From Coriobacteriaceae bacterium AM100-PB1-1D-6A (GTDB lineage: Bacteria > Actinomycetota > Coriobacteriia > Coriobacteriales > Coriobacteriaceae), in contig JAQDNC010000011.1 in NCBI GenBank assembly GCA_027660625.1, forward strand, positions 1 to 64,000: a stretch of DNA of 64,000 bases, read 5' to 3'. This document shows, piece after piece, positions 33,775-41,122 of the stretch (position 1 is the stretch's first letter; each line of letters begins with the position of its first letter). A program made the translations under genes and the position numbers. Below the pieces are notes generated by a model. It made no database searches. It was not told the DNA's origin and saw only the letters and a program-made list of their open reading frames with translations.

Positions 33775-34908
33775 TTAGATGCGGTTCATCTGGGTTGCAA
33801 CCTTGTTGTACCAGTCCTGCCACGTGGGCGGGCAGTACTTTTTGGCGGCTGCCGGGGTAAGCGTGGAGCCATAGTTGGCGCCCAGGTAGGCAACGTGGGC
33901 AGAGACGCCCTCGCTCCAGCTACCAAAGCTCCGCCAGCCGCCGCCGCGGGCGCTCCAGCCCCAGGCGTTATAGGAGCCGGCACAATAGAGGCCCTTGCTG
34001 CTCTCGATGCAGGCGATGGCGGGAGACCAGCGAGGGTCAACACCGGTGTTCCAGGCTGCCACGGCAAAGTTGTAACCCTGGCCTGCCATGGGGGAGCCGG
34101 CGAGGTAGTTGTCGATGCGACTCGTCCACTCGTTGATAAACGAGTCGTAATCGGAGTTGCCGGTATTGGAGTTGTTCACCGTGGTGTCGATAGTGGTGTT
34201 GGCGTTATTGGCCTGGCTGTTGGAGTTGTTGCCGCTCACGCCCTCGCCCGAGAGCTTCTCGGCGGCAGCGGCCTTGTCGGCCTCGAGCTTGGCCAGCTCG
34301 GCGGCATTCTCCTGCTCGGCCTTTGCCTGGGCTTCGCTGCGAAGCTGCTGGGCCTGTGCCAGTGCGTCCTCGGCGGTTTTCTGCTCGGTCTCGAGTTGGG
34401 ACTTGGCCTGCTCGAGCTCGGTCTTGTTCTGCTCGAGTTCGGTCTGCATCTTGTTGAGCTCTTCGATCTCGTCGACGCTCGAGCTCGTGATCTGGTTGGT
34501 GTACTTGCAGGTGGTGATGAACTCGCCCAGGCTCTGCGCGTTGACCAGGAAGCTCACGATGGGGTTGGTGCCCTTCTGGTACTTATACAGATCGCGCATG
34601 GCGGAGCTCGCCTTGGCCTGTTGATCGGGAAGTTCGGCTTCGATCTTCTCGATGCTTGCCTCGTTAGTGTCGATTTGCTTCTGCAGATCCTCGAGCTTGG
34701 TGCGGGCTTCGTTGTAGGCACTCGTGGCGGTTTCGATTTTCTGCTGGGCAGCGGAAAGCTGATCCTGCGTTGCCTGCGAGGCGGCATAGGCTGCGACGGG
34801 GGAGAGCATCGGCGCGGCCGTCAGTGTAACGGCAAGCGCGGCGCTCGTGATGATACGAGCCGGCTTCGACGCGATGAGCGCTGCGGTGCGATGGTTCGAA
34901 TGCTGCAT
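33775..34908 (-). CDS. Secreted coiled-coil cell-wall protein with lysozyme-like C-terminal domain
   Basis: 377 aa from the ATG at 34908 (AGAGGGAC upstream; the earlier in-frame TTG is ignored). A basic N-terminus and hydrophobic core (ITSAALAVTLTAAPML) end at AYAAS, a signal peptidase site. Residues ~45-235 are a long Glu/Gln/Ala coiled coil, as in PcsB/CwlO/EnvC. A Ser/Asn/Thr linker follows. The last ~115 residues (SRIDNYLAGSPMAGQGYNFA, ACIESSKGLYCAGSYNAWGW) look like a small lysozyme/transglycosylase-like domain with a putative catalytic Glu in IESSKG. Probably a divisome or wall-remodelling hydrolase acting outside the membrane. Confidence 0.75.
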   Translation of the reverse strand: MQHSNHRTAALIASKPARIITSAALAVTLTAAPMLSPVAAYAASQATQDQLSAAQQKIETATSAYNEARTKLEDLQKQIDTNEASIEKIEAELPDQQAKASSAMRDLYKYQKGTNPIVSFLVNAQSLGEFITTCKYTNQITSSSVDEIEELNKMQTELEQNKTELEQAKSQLETEQKTAEDALAQAQQLRSEAQAKAEQENAAELAKLEADKAAAAEKLSGEGVSGNNSNSQANNANTTIDTTVNNSNTGNSDYDSFINEWTSRIDNYLAGSPMAGQGYNFAVAAWNTGVDPRWSPAIACIESSKGLYCAGSYNAWGWSARGGGWRSFGSWSEGVSAHVAYLGANYGSTLTPAAAKKYCPPTWQDWYNKVATQMNRI

Positions 34909-34970
34909 CCAGTCCCTCTGCAATCAATCGTAGGTTATAATTCGAAAGGTATTCTACTACTGCTTTCGAC

Positions 34971-35082
34971 CTCAACTTGAACCTTAAAGGTTCTAAAGGG
35001 TCAAGTTGAACTTGAGGTTTTGGTCTTGACCTGCAGTTATAGTGAATTGTTAAGAAACCATAGAGTTCAACTTTAACGTTAC
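34971..35082. promoter_or_regulatory. Gene-free divergent region with repeated AACTTGA-type half sites
   Basis: This 314-base gap between divergent genes holds CTCAACTTGAAC (34971-34982), AACCTTAAAGGTT around 34979-34993, TCAAGTTGAACTTGAGG (35001-35017) and GTTCAACTTTAACG (35065-35078). CAACTTGA and TCAAGTTG form an inverted repeat. The region is AT-rich and also has a TTGACC at 35026. It looks like operators for one regulator. No ORF supported. Confidence 0.4.
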
Positions 35083-35222
35083 GGAACCCTGCGGGCTCGA
35101 TCATAAGCGCCTGCTTGCCATAGATATGGTGGAACTTTGGGAAGCGGCAGTTTGGCACGCTAGAATAAACCAGTTGCATAAAGACCGCCCATCGTACGGG
35201 CAGTTGATGATAGGAAGTTTCC

Positions 35223-36479
35223 ATGGCATTGCAGTTTACAGAGCGCGAGTTTATACCCGTGCTGCTCGGCGGCGATATCAACGCCTATTCGGTGGCGCGC
35301 GCCTTCTACGAGGAGTATCAGGTCAAGAGCCTGGTCTTTGGCAAGTATCAGACGGGCCCTGCATACCGCAGCCAGATTATCGACTATACGCCCAATGTGG
35401 ATATCGACACTATGCCGGTCATGATCGAGACCGTCAACGGCATTGCACAGGCCAATCCCGATAAGAAGATTATCCTCATGGGCTGCGGCGATAACTACGT
35501 CGCGCTTGCCGCACAGGCTCAGGATGCCGGCCAGCTTGCCTCCAACGTCATCGCGCCCTATGCGCCCTACAGTATGCTCGAGCAGTGCCAGAAGAAGGAG
35601 ATCTTCTACGAGCTGTGCGAGAAGCACGGTGTACCCTATCCGCACACGTTTACCTTTACCATGGCGATGCTCAACGCCCAGGGCGAGGCTTCCGCCGAGG
35701 TGCTCGACCAGATCGACTTTCCCTTCCCGATGATTCTGAAGCCCTCTGACGGCATCATGTGGTGGGAGCACGAGTTCGAGGGCCAGAAGAAGGCCTACGA
35801 GATTGCCGATCGCGCCGAGCTGGAGCAGGTCATTCGCGATGTGTACGCCAGTGGCTACACCGATGACCTCATCTTGCAGGACCGCGTGCCCGGCAACGAC
35901 GAGTACATGCGCGTGCTTACCAGTTATTCCGACCGCAACGGCAAGGTTCGCATGATGTGCCTGGGTCACGTGCTGCTCGAGGAGCATCAGCCCCATGGTG
36001 TCGGCAACCACGCCTGCATCATCACCGAGCCCAACGACGAGCTCATGGGTGGCGTGCGCAAGCTGCTTGAGGACCTTAAGTTCACGGGCTTCTCCAACTT
36101 CGACGTCAAGTACGACCAACGCGATGGTTCGTTTAAGTTCTTCGACTTCAACACGCGTCAGGGCCGCAGTAACTACTACGTCACCAACAGCGGCTTTAAC
36201 GTTGCTAAATACGTGGTGGATGAGTACGTGTACAACCGCCCGTTTGAGCCTGAGTTTGTGACGGCGCAAGACGAGGCGCTGTGGATGGTCGTCCCCATGG
36301 GCGTCGTTGACAAGTATGTCAAGGACCCCGAGCTACGTGCGAAGGCGCATCGTCTGGCCAAGGAGGGCAAGGCTGCCGATCCTTCGTTTATGAAGGGTGA
36401 TTTTGTCTTTAACCGCTGGTTGCGCATGTGGCACACCAAGCTGCGTCACTTTAAGCTGTTCAAGACGTATTACAAGTAG
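35223..36479 (+). CDS. D-aspartate ligase (ATP-grasp, peptidoglycan side-chain bridge)
   Basis: 418 aa, near the length of Enterococcus faecium Aslfm. Shared blocks as I recall that protein: EFIPVLLGGDINAYSVARAF, CGDNYVALAAQ, YSMLEQCQKKEIFYELCEKH, LQDRVPGNDEYMRVL, RMMCLGHVLLEE, TGFSNFDVKYDQRDG, and the metal-ligand loop DFNTRQGRSNYY. It attaches D-Asp to the side-chain amine of the peptide-stem diamino acid on UDP-MurNAc-pentapeptide in the cytoplasm. Followed at 84 bases by an aspartate racemase gene, which supplies the substrate. Confidence 0.88.
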   Translation: MALQFTEREFIPVLLGGDINAYSVARAFYEEYQVKSLVFGKYQTGPAYRSQIIDYTPNVDIDTMPVMIETVNGIAQANPDKKIILMGCGDNYVALAAQAQDAGQLASNVIAPYAPYSMLEQCQKKEIFYELCEKHGVPYPHTFTFTMAMLNAQGEASAEVLDQIDFPFPMILKPSDGIMWWEHEFEGQKKAYEIADRAELEQVIRDVYASGYTDDLILQDRVPGNDEYMRVLTSYSDRNGKVRMMCLGHVLLEEHQPHGVGNHACIITEPNDELMGGVRKLLEDLKFTGFSNFDVKYDQRDGSFKFFDFNTRQGRSNYYVTNSGFNVAKYVVDEYVYNRPFEPEFVTAQDEALWMVVPMGVVDKYVKDPELRAKAHRLAKEGKAADPSFMKGDFVFNRWLRMWHTKLRHFKLFKTYYK

Positions 36480-36563
36480 ATGAGCGCGGCGCCCGCCCGG
36501 TTTGCATCGGACGGGCGCGGGCATGATACGAGCAATTGCATGGGCGTCACCAAGGAGGCGGCG

Positions 36564-37310
36564 ATGGAAAAGCTGGGAGTTATCGGCGGCATGGGCGCCG
36601 AGGCCACGTCGTATTACTACGACCAGGTCGTGCGTCATACGGCTGCTACCTGTGATCAGGAGCATATCGACATGGTGGTACTTTCCAAGTCGACCATGCC
36701 CGACCGTACGCTGGCCATCAAGACCGGCGAGCATGCCGAGCTGCTGGCGACCATGAAGGAATGTGCACGGGCACTCGAGGGGCTGGGCTGTGCTCATATC
36801 GCCATTCCCTGCAACACATCGCACTACTTCTACGACCAGATTCAGTCGTTTACCAAGGTGCCGATTATCCACATGCCGCGCGAGTCGGTGCGCTATGCCC
36901 TGGCGGGCGCGGTGATGGGGGAGTGCGAGTTCGATCCCAACCTGAGCATGCCGTCCGAGCCGGTGTGCAAGATCGGCATCATGGGCACCGACGGCACCGT
37001 GGGTGCAGGCGTCTATGGGCGCGAGTGCGAGGCCGCGGGCGTCGAGGTCGTCTATCCCAGTGAGAAGCGCCAGGCCGACGTGATGTCGCTGATTTATGAT
37101 GACGTGAAGGCCGGACGCGAGCCCGATATGGACAAGTTTGACCGCGTGATGTGGGAGTTCGCCCGCAGCGGCTGCGACCGCGTCATTCTGGCCTGCACCG
37201 AGCTCTCGGTGCTGAAAAAGTACCGAGAGATGCCCGAGATTACCCTTGATGCCATGGACGTCCTGGTGCGCGAATCCATCATCCGCAGCGGCGCCCCCTA
37301 CCGCCTGTAG
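36564..37310 (+). CDS. racD: Aspartate/glutamate racemase family protein
   Basis: 248 aa from the ATG at 36564 (AAGGAGG upstream). Opens EKLGVIGGMGAEATSYYYDQ. The two catalytic cysteines are seen in IPCNTSHYFYDQIQ and VILACTELSVL, the cofactor-independent Asp/Glu racemase pair. The product D-Asp is used by the ligase encoded immediately upstream. Together they build the D-Asp bridge of the wall. Related family members include hydantoin racemases, but context favours aspartate. Confidence 0.88.
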   Translation: MEKLGVIGGMGAEATSYYYDQVVRHTAATCDQEHIDMVVLSKSTMPDRTLAIKTGEHAELLATMKECARALEGLGCAHIAIPCNTSHYFYDQIQSFTKVPIIHMPRESVRYALAGAVMGECEFDPNLSMPSEPVCKIGIMGTDGTVGAGVYGRECEAAGVEVVYPSEKRQADVMSLIYDDVKAGREPDMDKFDRVMWEFARSGCDRVILACTELSVLKKYREMPEITLDAMDVLVRESIIRSGAPYRL

Positions 37311-37317
37311 CCCTCGA

Positions 37318-37350
37318 CCTGCCAAAAAGGGACAGGTATATTTTGGTAGG
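37318..37350. repeat. GGGAC-type palindrome after the racemase gene
   Basis: CCTGCCAAAA (37318-37327) pairs with TTTTGGTAGG (37341-37350) with one wobble. The loop contains GGGACAGG. Confidence 0.55.
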
Positions 37351-37369
37351 TTTTATCTGGGAAAACAGT

Positions 37370-37406
37370 AAGGCCCCGGCTCGCTTGATGTGAGCTGGGG
37401 CCTTTT
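37370..37406. terminator. Bidirectional terminator between racemase and ecfT
   Basis: AAGGCCCCGGCTC (37370-37382) pairs with GAGCTGGGGCCTT (37392-37404) with one wobble, then TT. Good T/A flanks on both sides. Confidence 0.85.
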
Positions 37407-37434
37407 GCGTTTGTCGGTTGCCGGTGGCGATAGG

Positions 37435-38181
37435 TTAGAACAAGAAGCCAAAAACGATGAGGGCAATGCTAACAATAAGTATGGCAACGTCTAGGCCCTT
37501 GATGGGGTAGCGCTTGTACGAGCTCGCGCGCGTGCGCAGGTAGAAGCCGCGCTGCTCGGCCGCTAAGGCCGTGGAATCGGTTTTACCCACGCTCGAGATC
37601 AGTAGCGGCACGCACAGCGGCAGCATGAGCTTAAGCTTCTTGATGGGGTTCTTGGTGTCATACTCGACGCCGCGTGCGGTCTGCGCCTCCATGATGGCGT
37701 TCATCTCCTGGCCAAACACCGGCACAAAGCGCAGCGCTGTGGTAAAGGTGAAGGCGTAGCGATACGGCACGTGCAACACCTCCACGCAGGCGTTGGCAAG
37801 GTCGTTGAGCTTGGTCACCATGAGCATCAGGATGAGTGGAAGCGCCACGCCCAGCAGGCGCAGGCAGGCCTTGGAACCGGTGATGAGACCAGTGTCGGTA
37901 ACGAAGCCCCACACCACGTTGCCATCGCGCATAAAAGCCAGCTGCAGTACCAGCATGATGAGCGCGAGCGGAATCAGTAGCTTGAGCAGCGCGAGCAGGC
38001 GGTCGACGACGCCGGCGTAGGCTCCCAGCGCGAGCGTGAGTGCCAGAAAGCCCAGCAGTGCCACATAGGTGTCGGACAAGAAAATGCCGATGATGATGGC
38101 GGCGGCGAGGCCCAGTTTGATGACGGGGTTCAGGCGGTGTAGCAGCGTGTCGCCCGGCATGTAGTCGATGACGTTAACCAC
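37435..38181 (-). CDS. ecfT: ECF transporter transmembrane subunit EcfT
   Basis: 248 aa from a GTG at 38181 that overlaps the ecfA stop by eight bases and has GAGGAG at correct distance. About five helices plus the cytoplasmic coupling region with the EcfT motif AQTARGVEYDTKNP (A-x-x-A-R-G type). It couples the two ATPase domains to the S component. Third gene of ecfS-ecfAA-ecfT. Confidence 0.88.
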   Translation of the reverse strand: MVNVIDYMPGDTLLHRLNPVIKLGLAAAIIIGIFLSDTYVALLGFLALTLALGAYAGVVDRLLALLKLLIPLALIMLVLQLAFMRDGNVVWGFVTDTGLITGSKACLRLLGVALPLILMLMVTKLNDLANACVEVLHVPYRYAFTFTTALRFVPVFGQEMNAIMEAQTARGVEYDTKNPIKKLKLMLPLCVPLLISSVGKTDSTALAAEQRGFYLRTRASSYKRYPIKGLDVAILIVSIALIVFGFLF

Positions 38182-39925
38182 GGCGGACCATCTCCTCGGT
38201 AATGCGAACGATATCAGTGACCTCACTCACCTGCGTAAAGGAGGGCGAGACGGTGGATGCCAGACGGCGCGAGAGTTCGATGACCTGGGGCGGCTCAACG
38301 TAGGCACGCTGCATGAGTTCGATGTTCGAGAATAGCTCGTGCGTGCGGCCGCGGTCGAGGATGCGACCGTTGGCCATCACCACGATGCGCTCGGCAAAGT
38401 CGGAAACGACTTCCATGTCGTGACAGACCATGATGACGGCGCAACCGCGCTCTGCCATGGTGCGCACCGTTTCCATGACGGTCATGCACTCGCGGTAGTC
38501 CAGGCCGCTCGTGGGTTCGTCGAGCACCACGATCTTGGGCTCGATCACTACAACGGATGCCAGCGCCACCATCTGGCGCTGGCCGCGTGACAGCGAGAAC
38601 GGTGCCTCGTCGGCGGGCAGGCCAAAGCGGTCGATGACCAGCTGGGCGCGACGCAGGGCTTCGGCGCGGTCGATGCCGGCAAGCTCTAGACCAAAGGCGA
38701 CCTCGTCGAGCACGGTGTCTTTGCAGATTTGGCGGTCGGGGTTCTGGAAAAGCGTTGCCACTTCGCGTGCGATGCGGCTCGTGGGAACCGATGCCGTGTC
38801 CAAGCCCGTAACGCGTACGCTGCCCGATGCGGGCTTGAGCAAACCCGTGAGCAGTTTGGTGAGCGTGGTTTTGCCGGCTCCGTTTTGGCCGACAATGCCC
38901 ACGAGCTCGCCGGGGTAGAGCGTCAAGTTGAGGTCGTGGACGGCGGCGCCTCCATGGGGGTAGGAAAACTCGACATGGTCAAAGGTGAGCACCGGCTCGG
39001 CGTCTTTCGCATGCGGGCGCAGCGACGGCGCGTGCGGGGAGCCTGCGGGCGCCTGGGTATCGCTTGTCGCACGGTCGGGGTCGACGATTTCCGTTATCAG
39101 GCGTTCTGCCTCGTCGACATCCAGACAGGGCGTGCCGCTTACCAAGCCATCGGCCTCGAGACTGTTGAAGATGCGCGTGACGCGCGGACAATCGACGCCG
39201 ATGGTGCGAAGCTCGTCGGTGCGTGCGAAGACCTCGTGCGGCTCACCTTGCAGCGCGATCTGGCCGTGATCGAGCACCAACACACGGTTGCAGTACTCCG
39301 AAAGCAGAGCGACCTTTTGCTCAACGACGACGATGGTGATGCCGAGCGCGCGGTTTGCCTCGCGCAGCGTCTCGAAGACCAAGGTGGAACTGGCGGGGTC
39401 GAGTGCTGCGGTTGGCTCATCGAGCACTAAGACGCGCGGACGCATGGCGAGGATGGCGGCGATAGCTACCTTTTGCTTTTGGCCACCCGAGAGGGTGGCG
39501 ATCTCGCGGTCGCGCAGGTCGCTAATGCCGACGGTCTTAAGCGTCTCGCACAAGCGCTGCTCGATCTGGTCATGCGGAACGCCAAAGTTCTCGAGACCAA
39601 AGAGCGTCTCATCCTCAACGACCGAAGCGACCATCTGCGTGTCAATGTCTTGCAACACGCTACCGACGATTTGCGATATGTCGGTGAGTGAGACCTCGCA
39701 GGTGTCGTGGCCGTCAACTAACACGGAGCCATAAAAGGCGCCGGTGTAGTGGTGAGGCACGGCGCCCGACAGGCAGGCGACAAGTGTGGACTTACCGGCA
39801 CCCGAGGGCCCGATGATGCCGATGAAATCTCCCTTGTTCACGCTAAGCGAAACGTGGCTGAGCGCCTGCTCGGTTTGCGTGCCATAGGAGAACGAGACAT
39901 CGTCGACGTTGATGATCGTTTCCAT
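38174..39925 (-). CDS. ecfA: ECF transporter ATPase, two fused ABC domains
   Basis: 583 aa. First cassette ~1-245: GPSGAGKST Walker A, ATLSGGQKQKVAIAAIL signature, VLVLDEPTAALDP Walker B. Second ~310-550: GQNGAGKTT, SLSRGQRQMVALASV (SRGQ replacing SGGQ), IVVLDEPTSGLDYRE. The Ala/Pro linker at ~285-310 joins them. In most ECF systems the two ATPases are separate proteins, whereas the fused type (as in YkoD) is usual for dedicated systems. Drives solute uptake by ATP hydrolysis. Confidence 0.9.
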   Translation of the reverse strand: METIINVDDVSFSYGTQTEQALSHVSLSVNKGDFIGIIGPSGAGKSTLVACLSGAVPHHYTGAFYGSVLVDGHDTCEVSLTDISQIVGSVLQDIDTQMVASVVEDETLFGLENFGVPHDQIEQRLCETLKTVGISDLRDREIATLSGGQKQKVAIAAILAMRPRVLVLDEPTAALDPASSTLVFETLREANRALGITIVVVEQKVALLSEYCNRVLVLDHGQIALQGEPHEVFARTDELRTIGVDCPRVTRIFNSLEADGLVSGTPCLDVDEAERLITEIVDPDRATSDTQAPAGSPHAPSLRPHAKDAEPVLTFDHVEFSYPHGGAAVHDLNLTLYPGELVGIVGQNGAGKTTLTKLLTGLLKPASGSVRVTGLDTASVPTSRIAREVATLFQNPDRQICKDTVLDEVAFGLELAGIDRAEALRRAQLVIDRFGLPADEAPFSLSRGQRQMVALASVVVIEPKIVVLDEPTSGLDYRECMTVMETVRTMAERGCAVIMVCHDMEVVSDFAERIVVMANGRILDRGRTHELFSNIELMQRAYVEPPQVIELSRRLASTVSPSFTQVSEVTDIVRITEEMVRRG

Positions 39926-39943
39926 GGATACCTTTCATAATCA

Positions 39944-39987
39944 TTGGGGACGTTCTTACATGACTAGTCGTTTAGGAACGTCCCCAA
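39944..39987. repeat. GGGGAC-type palindrome upstream of ecfA
   Basis: TTGGGGACGTTC (39944-39955) pairs with GAACGTCCCCAA (39976-39987), a perfect 12-bp stem. The loop contains the palindrome GACTAGTC. Another GGGACAG follows at 40001. Confidence 0.65.
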
Positions 39988-40030
39988 AAGCTCGTTGTTT
40001 GGGACAGTCTTTGGTGGTGAAGCACGGATA

Positions 40031-40131
40031 CGGCTTTACGAGGTGCCCCAGGTTGGCGCGAAAGAGGAGCGAAGCGTTCTTGGGTATGCGAGCGACGAAT
40101 GAACGCCAAGATGGGGTGGCTCGTAAAGCCG
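40031..40131 (+). repeat. Structured palindromic element, family I, copy B
   Basis: Outer stem CGGCTTTACGAG (40031-40042) with CTCGTAAAGCCG (40120-40131); inner CCCCA/TGGGG (40046-40050, 40112-40116); P2 TTGGCG (40053-40058) with CGCCAA (40104-40109). Unpaired GAAAGAGGAG (40060-40069) and CGACGAATGA (40093-40102) match copy A at 18.2 kb, but every stem has different sequence. Confidence 0.7.
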
Positions 40132-40137
40132 AGCGGG

Positions 40138-40713
40138 TTAGTTGAGCTTCAGGGCCTTCTGGATGGGCAGGTAGAGGGCGCCGACCAGAATGGCGTTAAA
40201 TACGGCGGTCATGGCGACGACGGGCAGCATGGCTGCGGCGAGCTCGCCCACCACGCCGAGCATGGCCATCTTGATGACCATGAAGATGACGCCCGAGACA
40301 AAGGTGGTCACGAATGTTGCGACGATGGCGACGACGGGCTTAACCTGGCCGTCCTTGGCGGCGGCGTTGACAATGACGGCCATGAGCATGGCGGCGATAC
40401 CCTCGGCGGCAAAATCGACAAACGGCGAGGTGGTAGTGATCTGGATTACGGCCGCCGAGATGAGACCAATGACGAGCGCCTGGCCAATGTTGGGACGAAT
40501 GACCAGGATGGTGAGGCAGAAGGCCGAGATAATGAACTCGGGGCTGATCATACCGCCCGAGATGCCCGAGATTGCCTTGCCGACGGTGAAGTTGAGGATG
40601 AAGCCGGCGGCAAGCAGAATGGCGAGCAGGACAAGGGCGCGAATATCGAGTTTACCGCGGTCGGCGGTCTGGACGGTGCGGGGCTGGGCGGTGGCGGTGG
40701 TGTTCTGAGACAT
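40138..40713 (-). CDS. ECF transporter S component, probable tryptophan uptake
   Basis: 191 aa from ATG 40713 (AAAGGA upstream). Short Gln/Thr lead then about five or six helices (ALVLLAILLAAGFILNFTVG, FIISAFCLTILVIRPNIGQA). The TTTSPFVDFAAEG loop recalls the TTGFPGGQ-type loop of TrpP proteins. The substrate is inferred mainly from the upstream leader peptide with three Trp codons and its attenuator. As S component it binds the solute and pairs with EcfT/EcfA encoded downstream. The 212-base gap to ecfA holds two repeat elements. Confidence 0.8.
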   Translation of the reverse strand: MSQNTTATAQPRTVQTADRGKLDIRALVLLAILLAAGFILNFTVGKAISGISGGMISPEFIISAFCLTILVIRPNIGQALVIGLISAAVIQITTTSPFVDFAAEGIAAMLMAVIVNAAAKDGQVKPVVAIVATFVTTFVSGVIFMVIKMAMLGVVGELAAAMLPVVAMTAVFNAILVGALYLPIQKALKLN

Positions 40714-40791
40714 GGTGAAAGTCCTTTCGGAAGGGAAGTACAAGAGAAGAAAGCGGAGGCGCGTGATGCGAACGCGATCGGGCTCGAGATA

Positions 40792-40821
40792 GAAAAAGGC
40801 CCCCGGTCGAAACCGGAGGCC
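40792..40821 (-). terminator. Attenuator terminator in the ecfS leader
   Basis: Minus strand: GGCCTCCGGT, TTCG loop, ACCGGGGGCC (plus 40821-40798), then TTTTTC. The very stable stem with a UUCG loop lies between the Trp leader peptide and ecfS, as in classical amino-acid attenuation. Confidence 0.85.
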
Positions 40822-40859
40822 TTCCAATCACCTAGAGCGCAAAAACAGGCGTGAGGGAC

Positions 40860-40928
40860 TCACTGTCGACCGATCGTATTCGCATCACGCCACCACCAGT
40901 TGTTGAGGGACTTCATCGTGTTCATCAT
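40860..40928 (-). CDS. trpL: Tryptophan leader peptide (22 aa)
   Basis: ATG at 40928 with AAAGGAG eight bases upstream; TGA at 40862-40860. The peptide contains LNNWWWRDANT, three consecutive Trp codons at positions 11-13, followed by an intrinsic terminator about 40 bases after the stop. This is the layout of a trp-type attenuator: ribosome stalling when charged tRNA-Trp is scarce should prevent termination and switch on the ECF transporter. The gene has no other role. Confidence 0.85.
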   Translation of the reverse strand: MMNTMKSLNNWWWRDANTIGRQ

Positions 40929-40986
40929 CTTGGTGGCTCCTTTCGTGATGCCTTGGCGCGGTCGCACCTCGTTGCTGTTGCGCTGC

Positions 40987-40995
40987 ACTATAGCA
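40987..40995 (-). promoter_or_regulatory. Extended -10 promoter for the trpL-ecf operon
   Basis: Minus strand TGCTATAGT, an extended -10 (TGnTATAAT-like), ~60 bases before the leader start codon. No good -35. GCACA/TGTGC inverted repeat overlaps it just upstream, a possible operator. Confidence 0.5.
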
Positions 40996-41071
40996 CAGCG
41001 AAGTGTGTGCGGGGAAATCTTTTTTGAAAAGATTTCGGCGGCGTTTCCTGCCGGTCAAAAGGGCAGGCTGA

Positions 41072-41103
41072 GCGGGCGGGATGACTCATGCGACCCCGCC
41101 CGT
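41072..41103 (-). terminator. GC-rich hairpin downstream of pepD
   Basis: GCGGGCGGG pairs with CCCGCCCGT; no immediate T-run on the minus strand, so a weak call. Confidence 0.4.
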
Positions 41104-41122
41104 CTCTTGGAACGCAAGGGCC

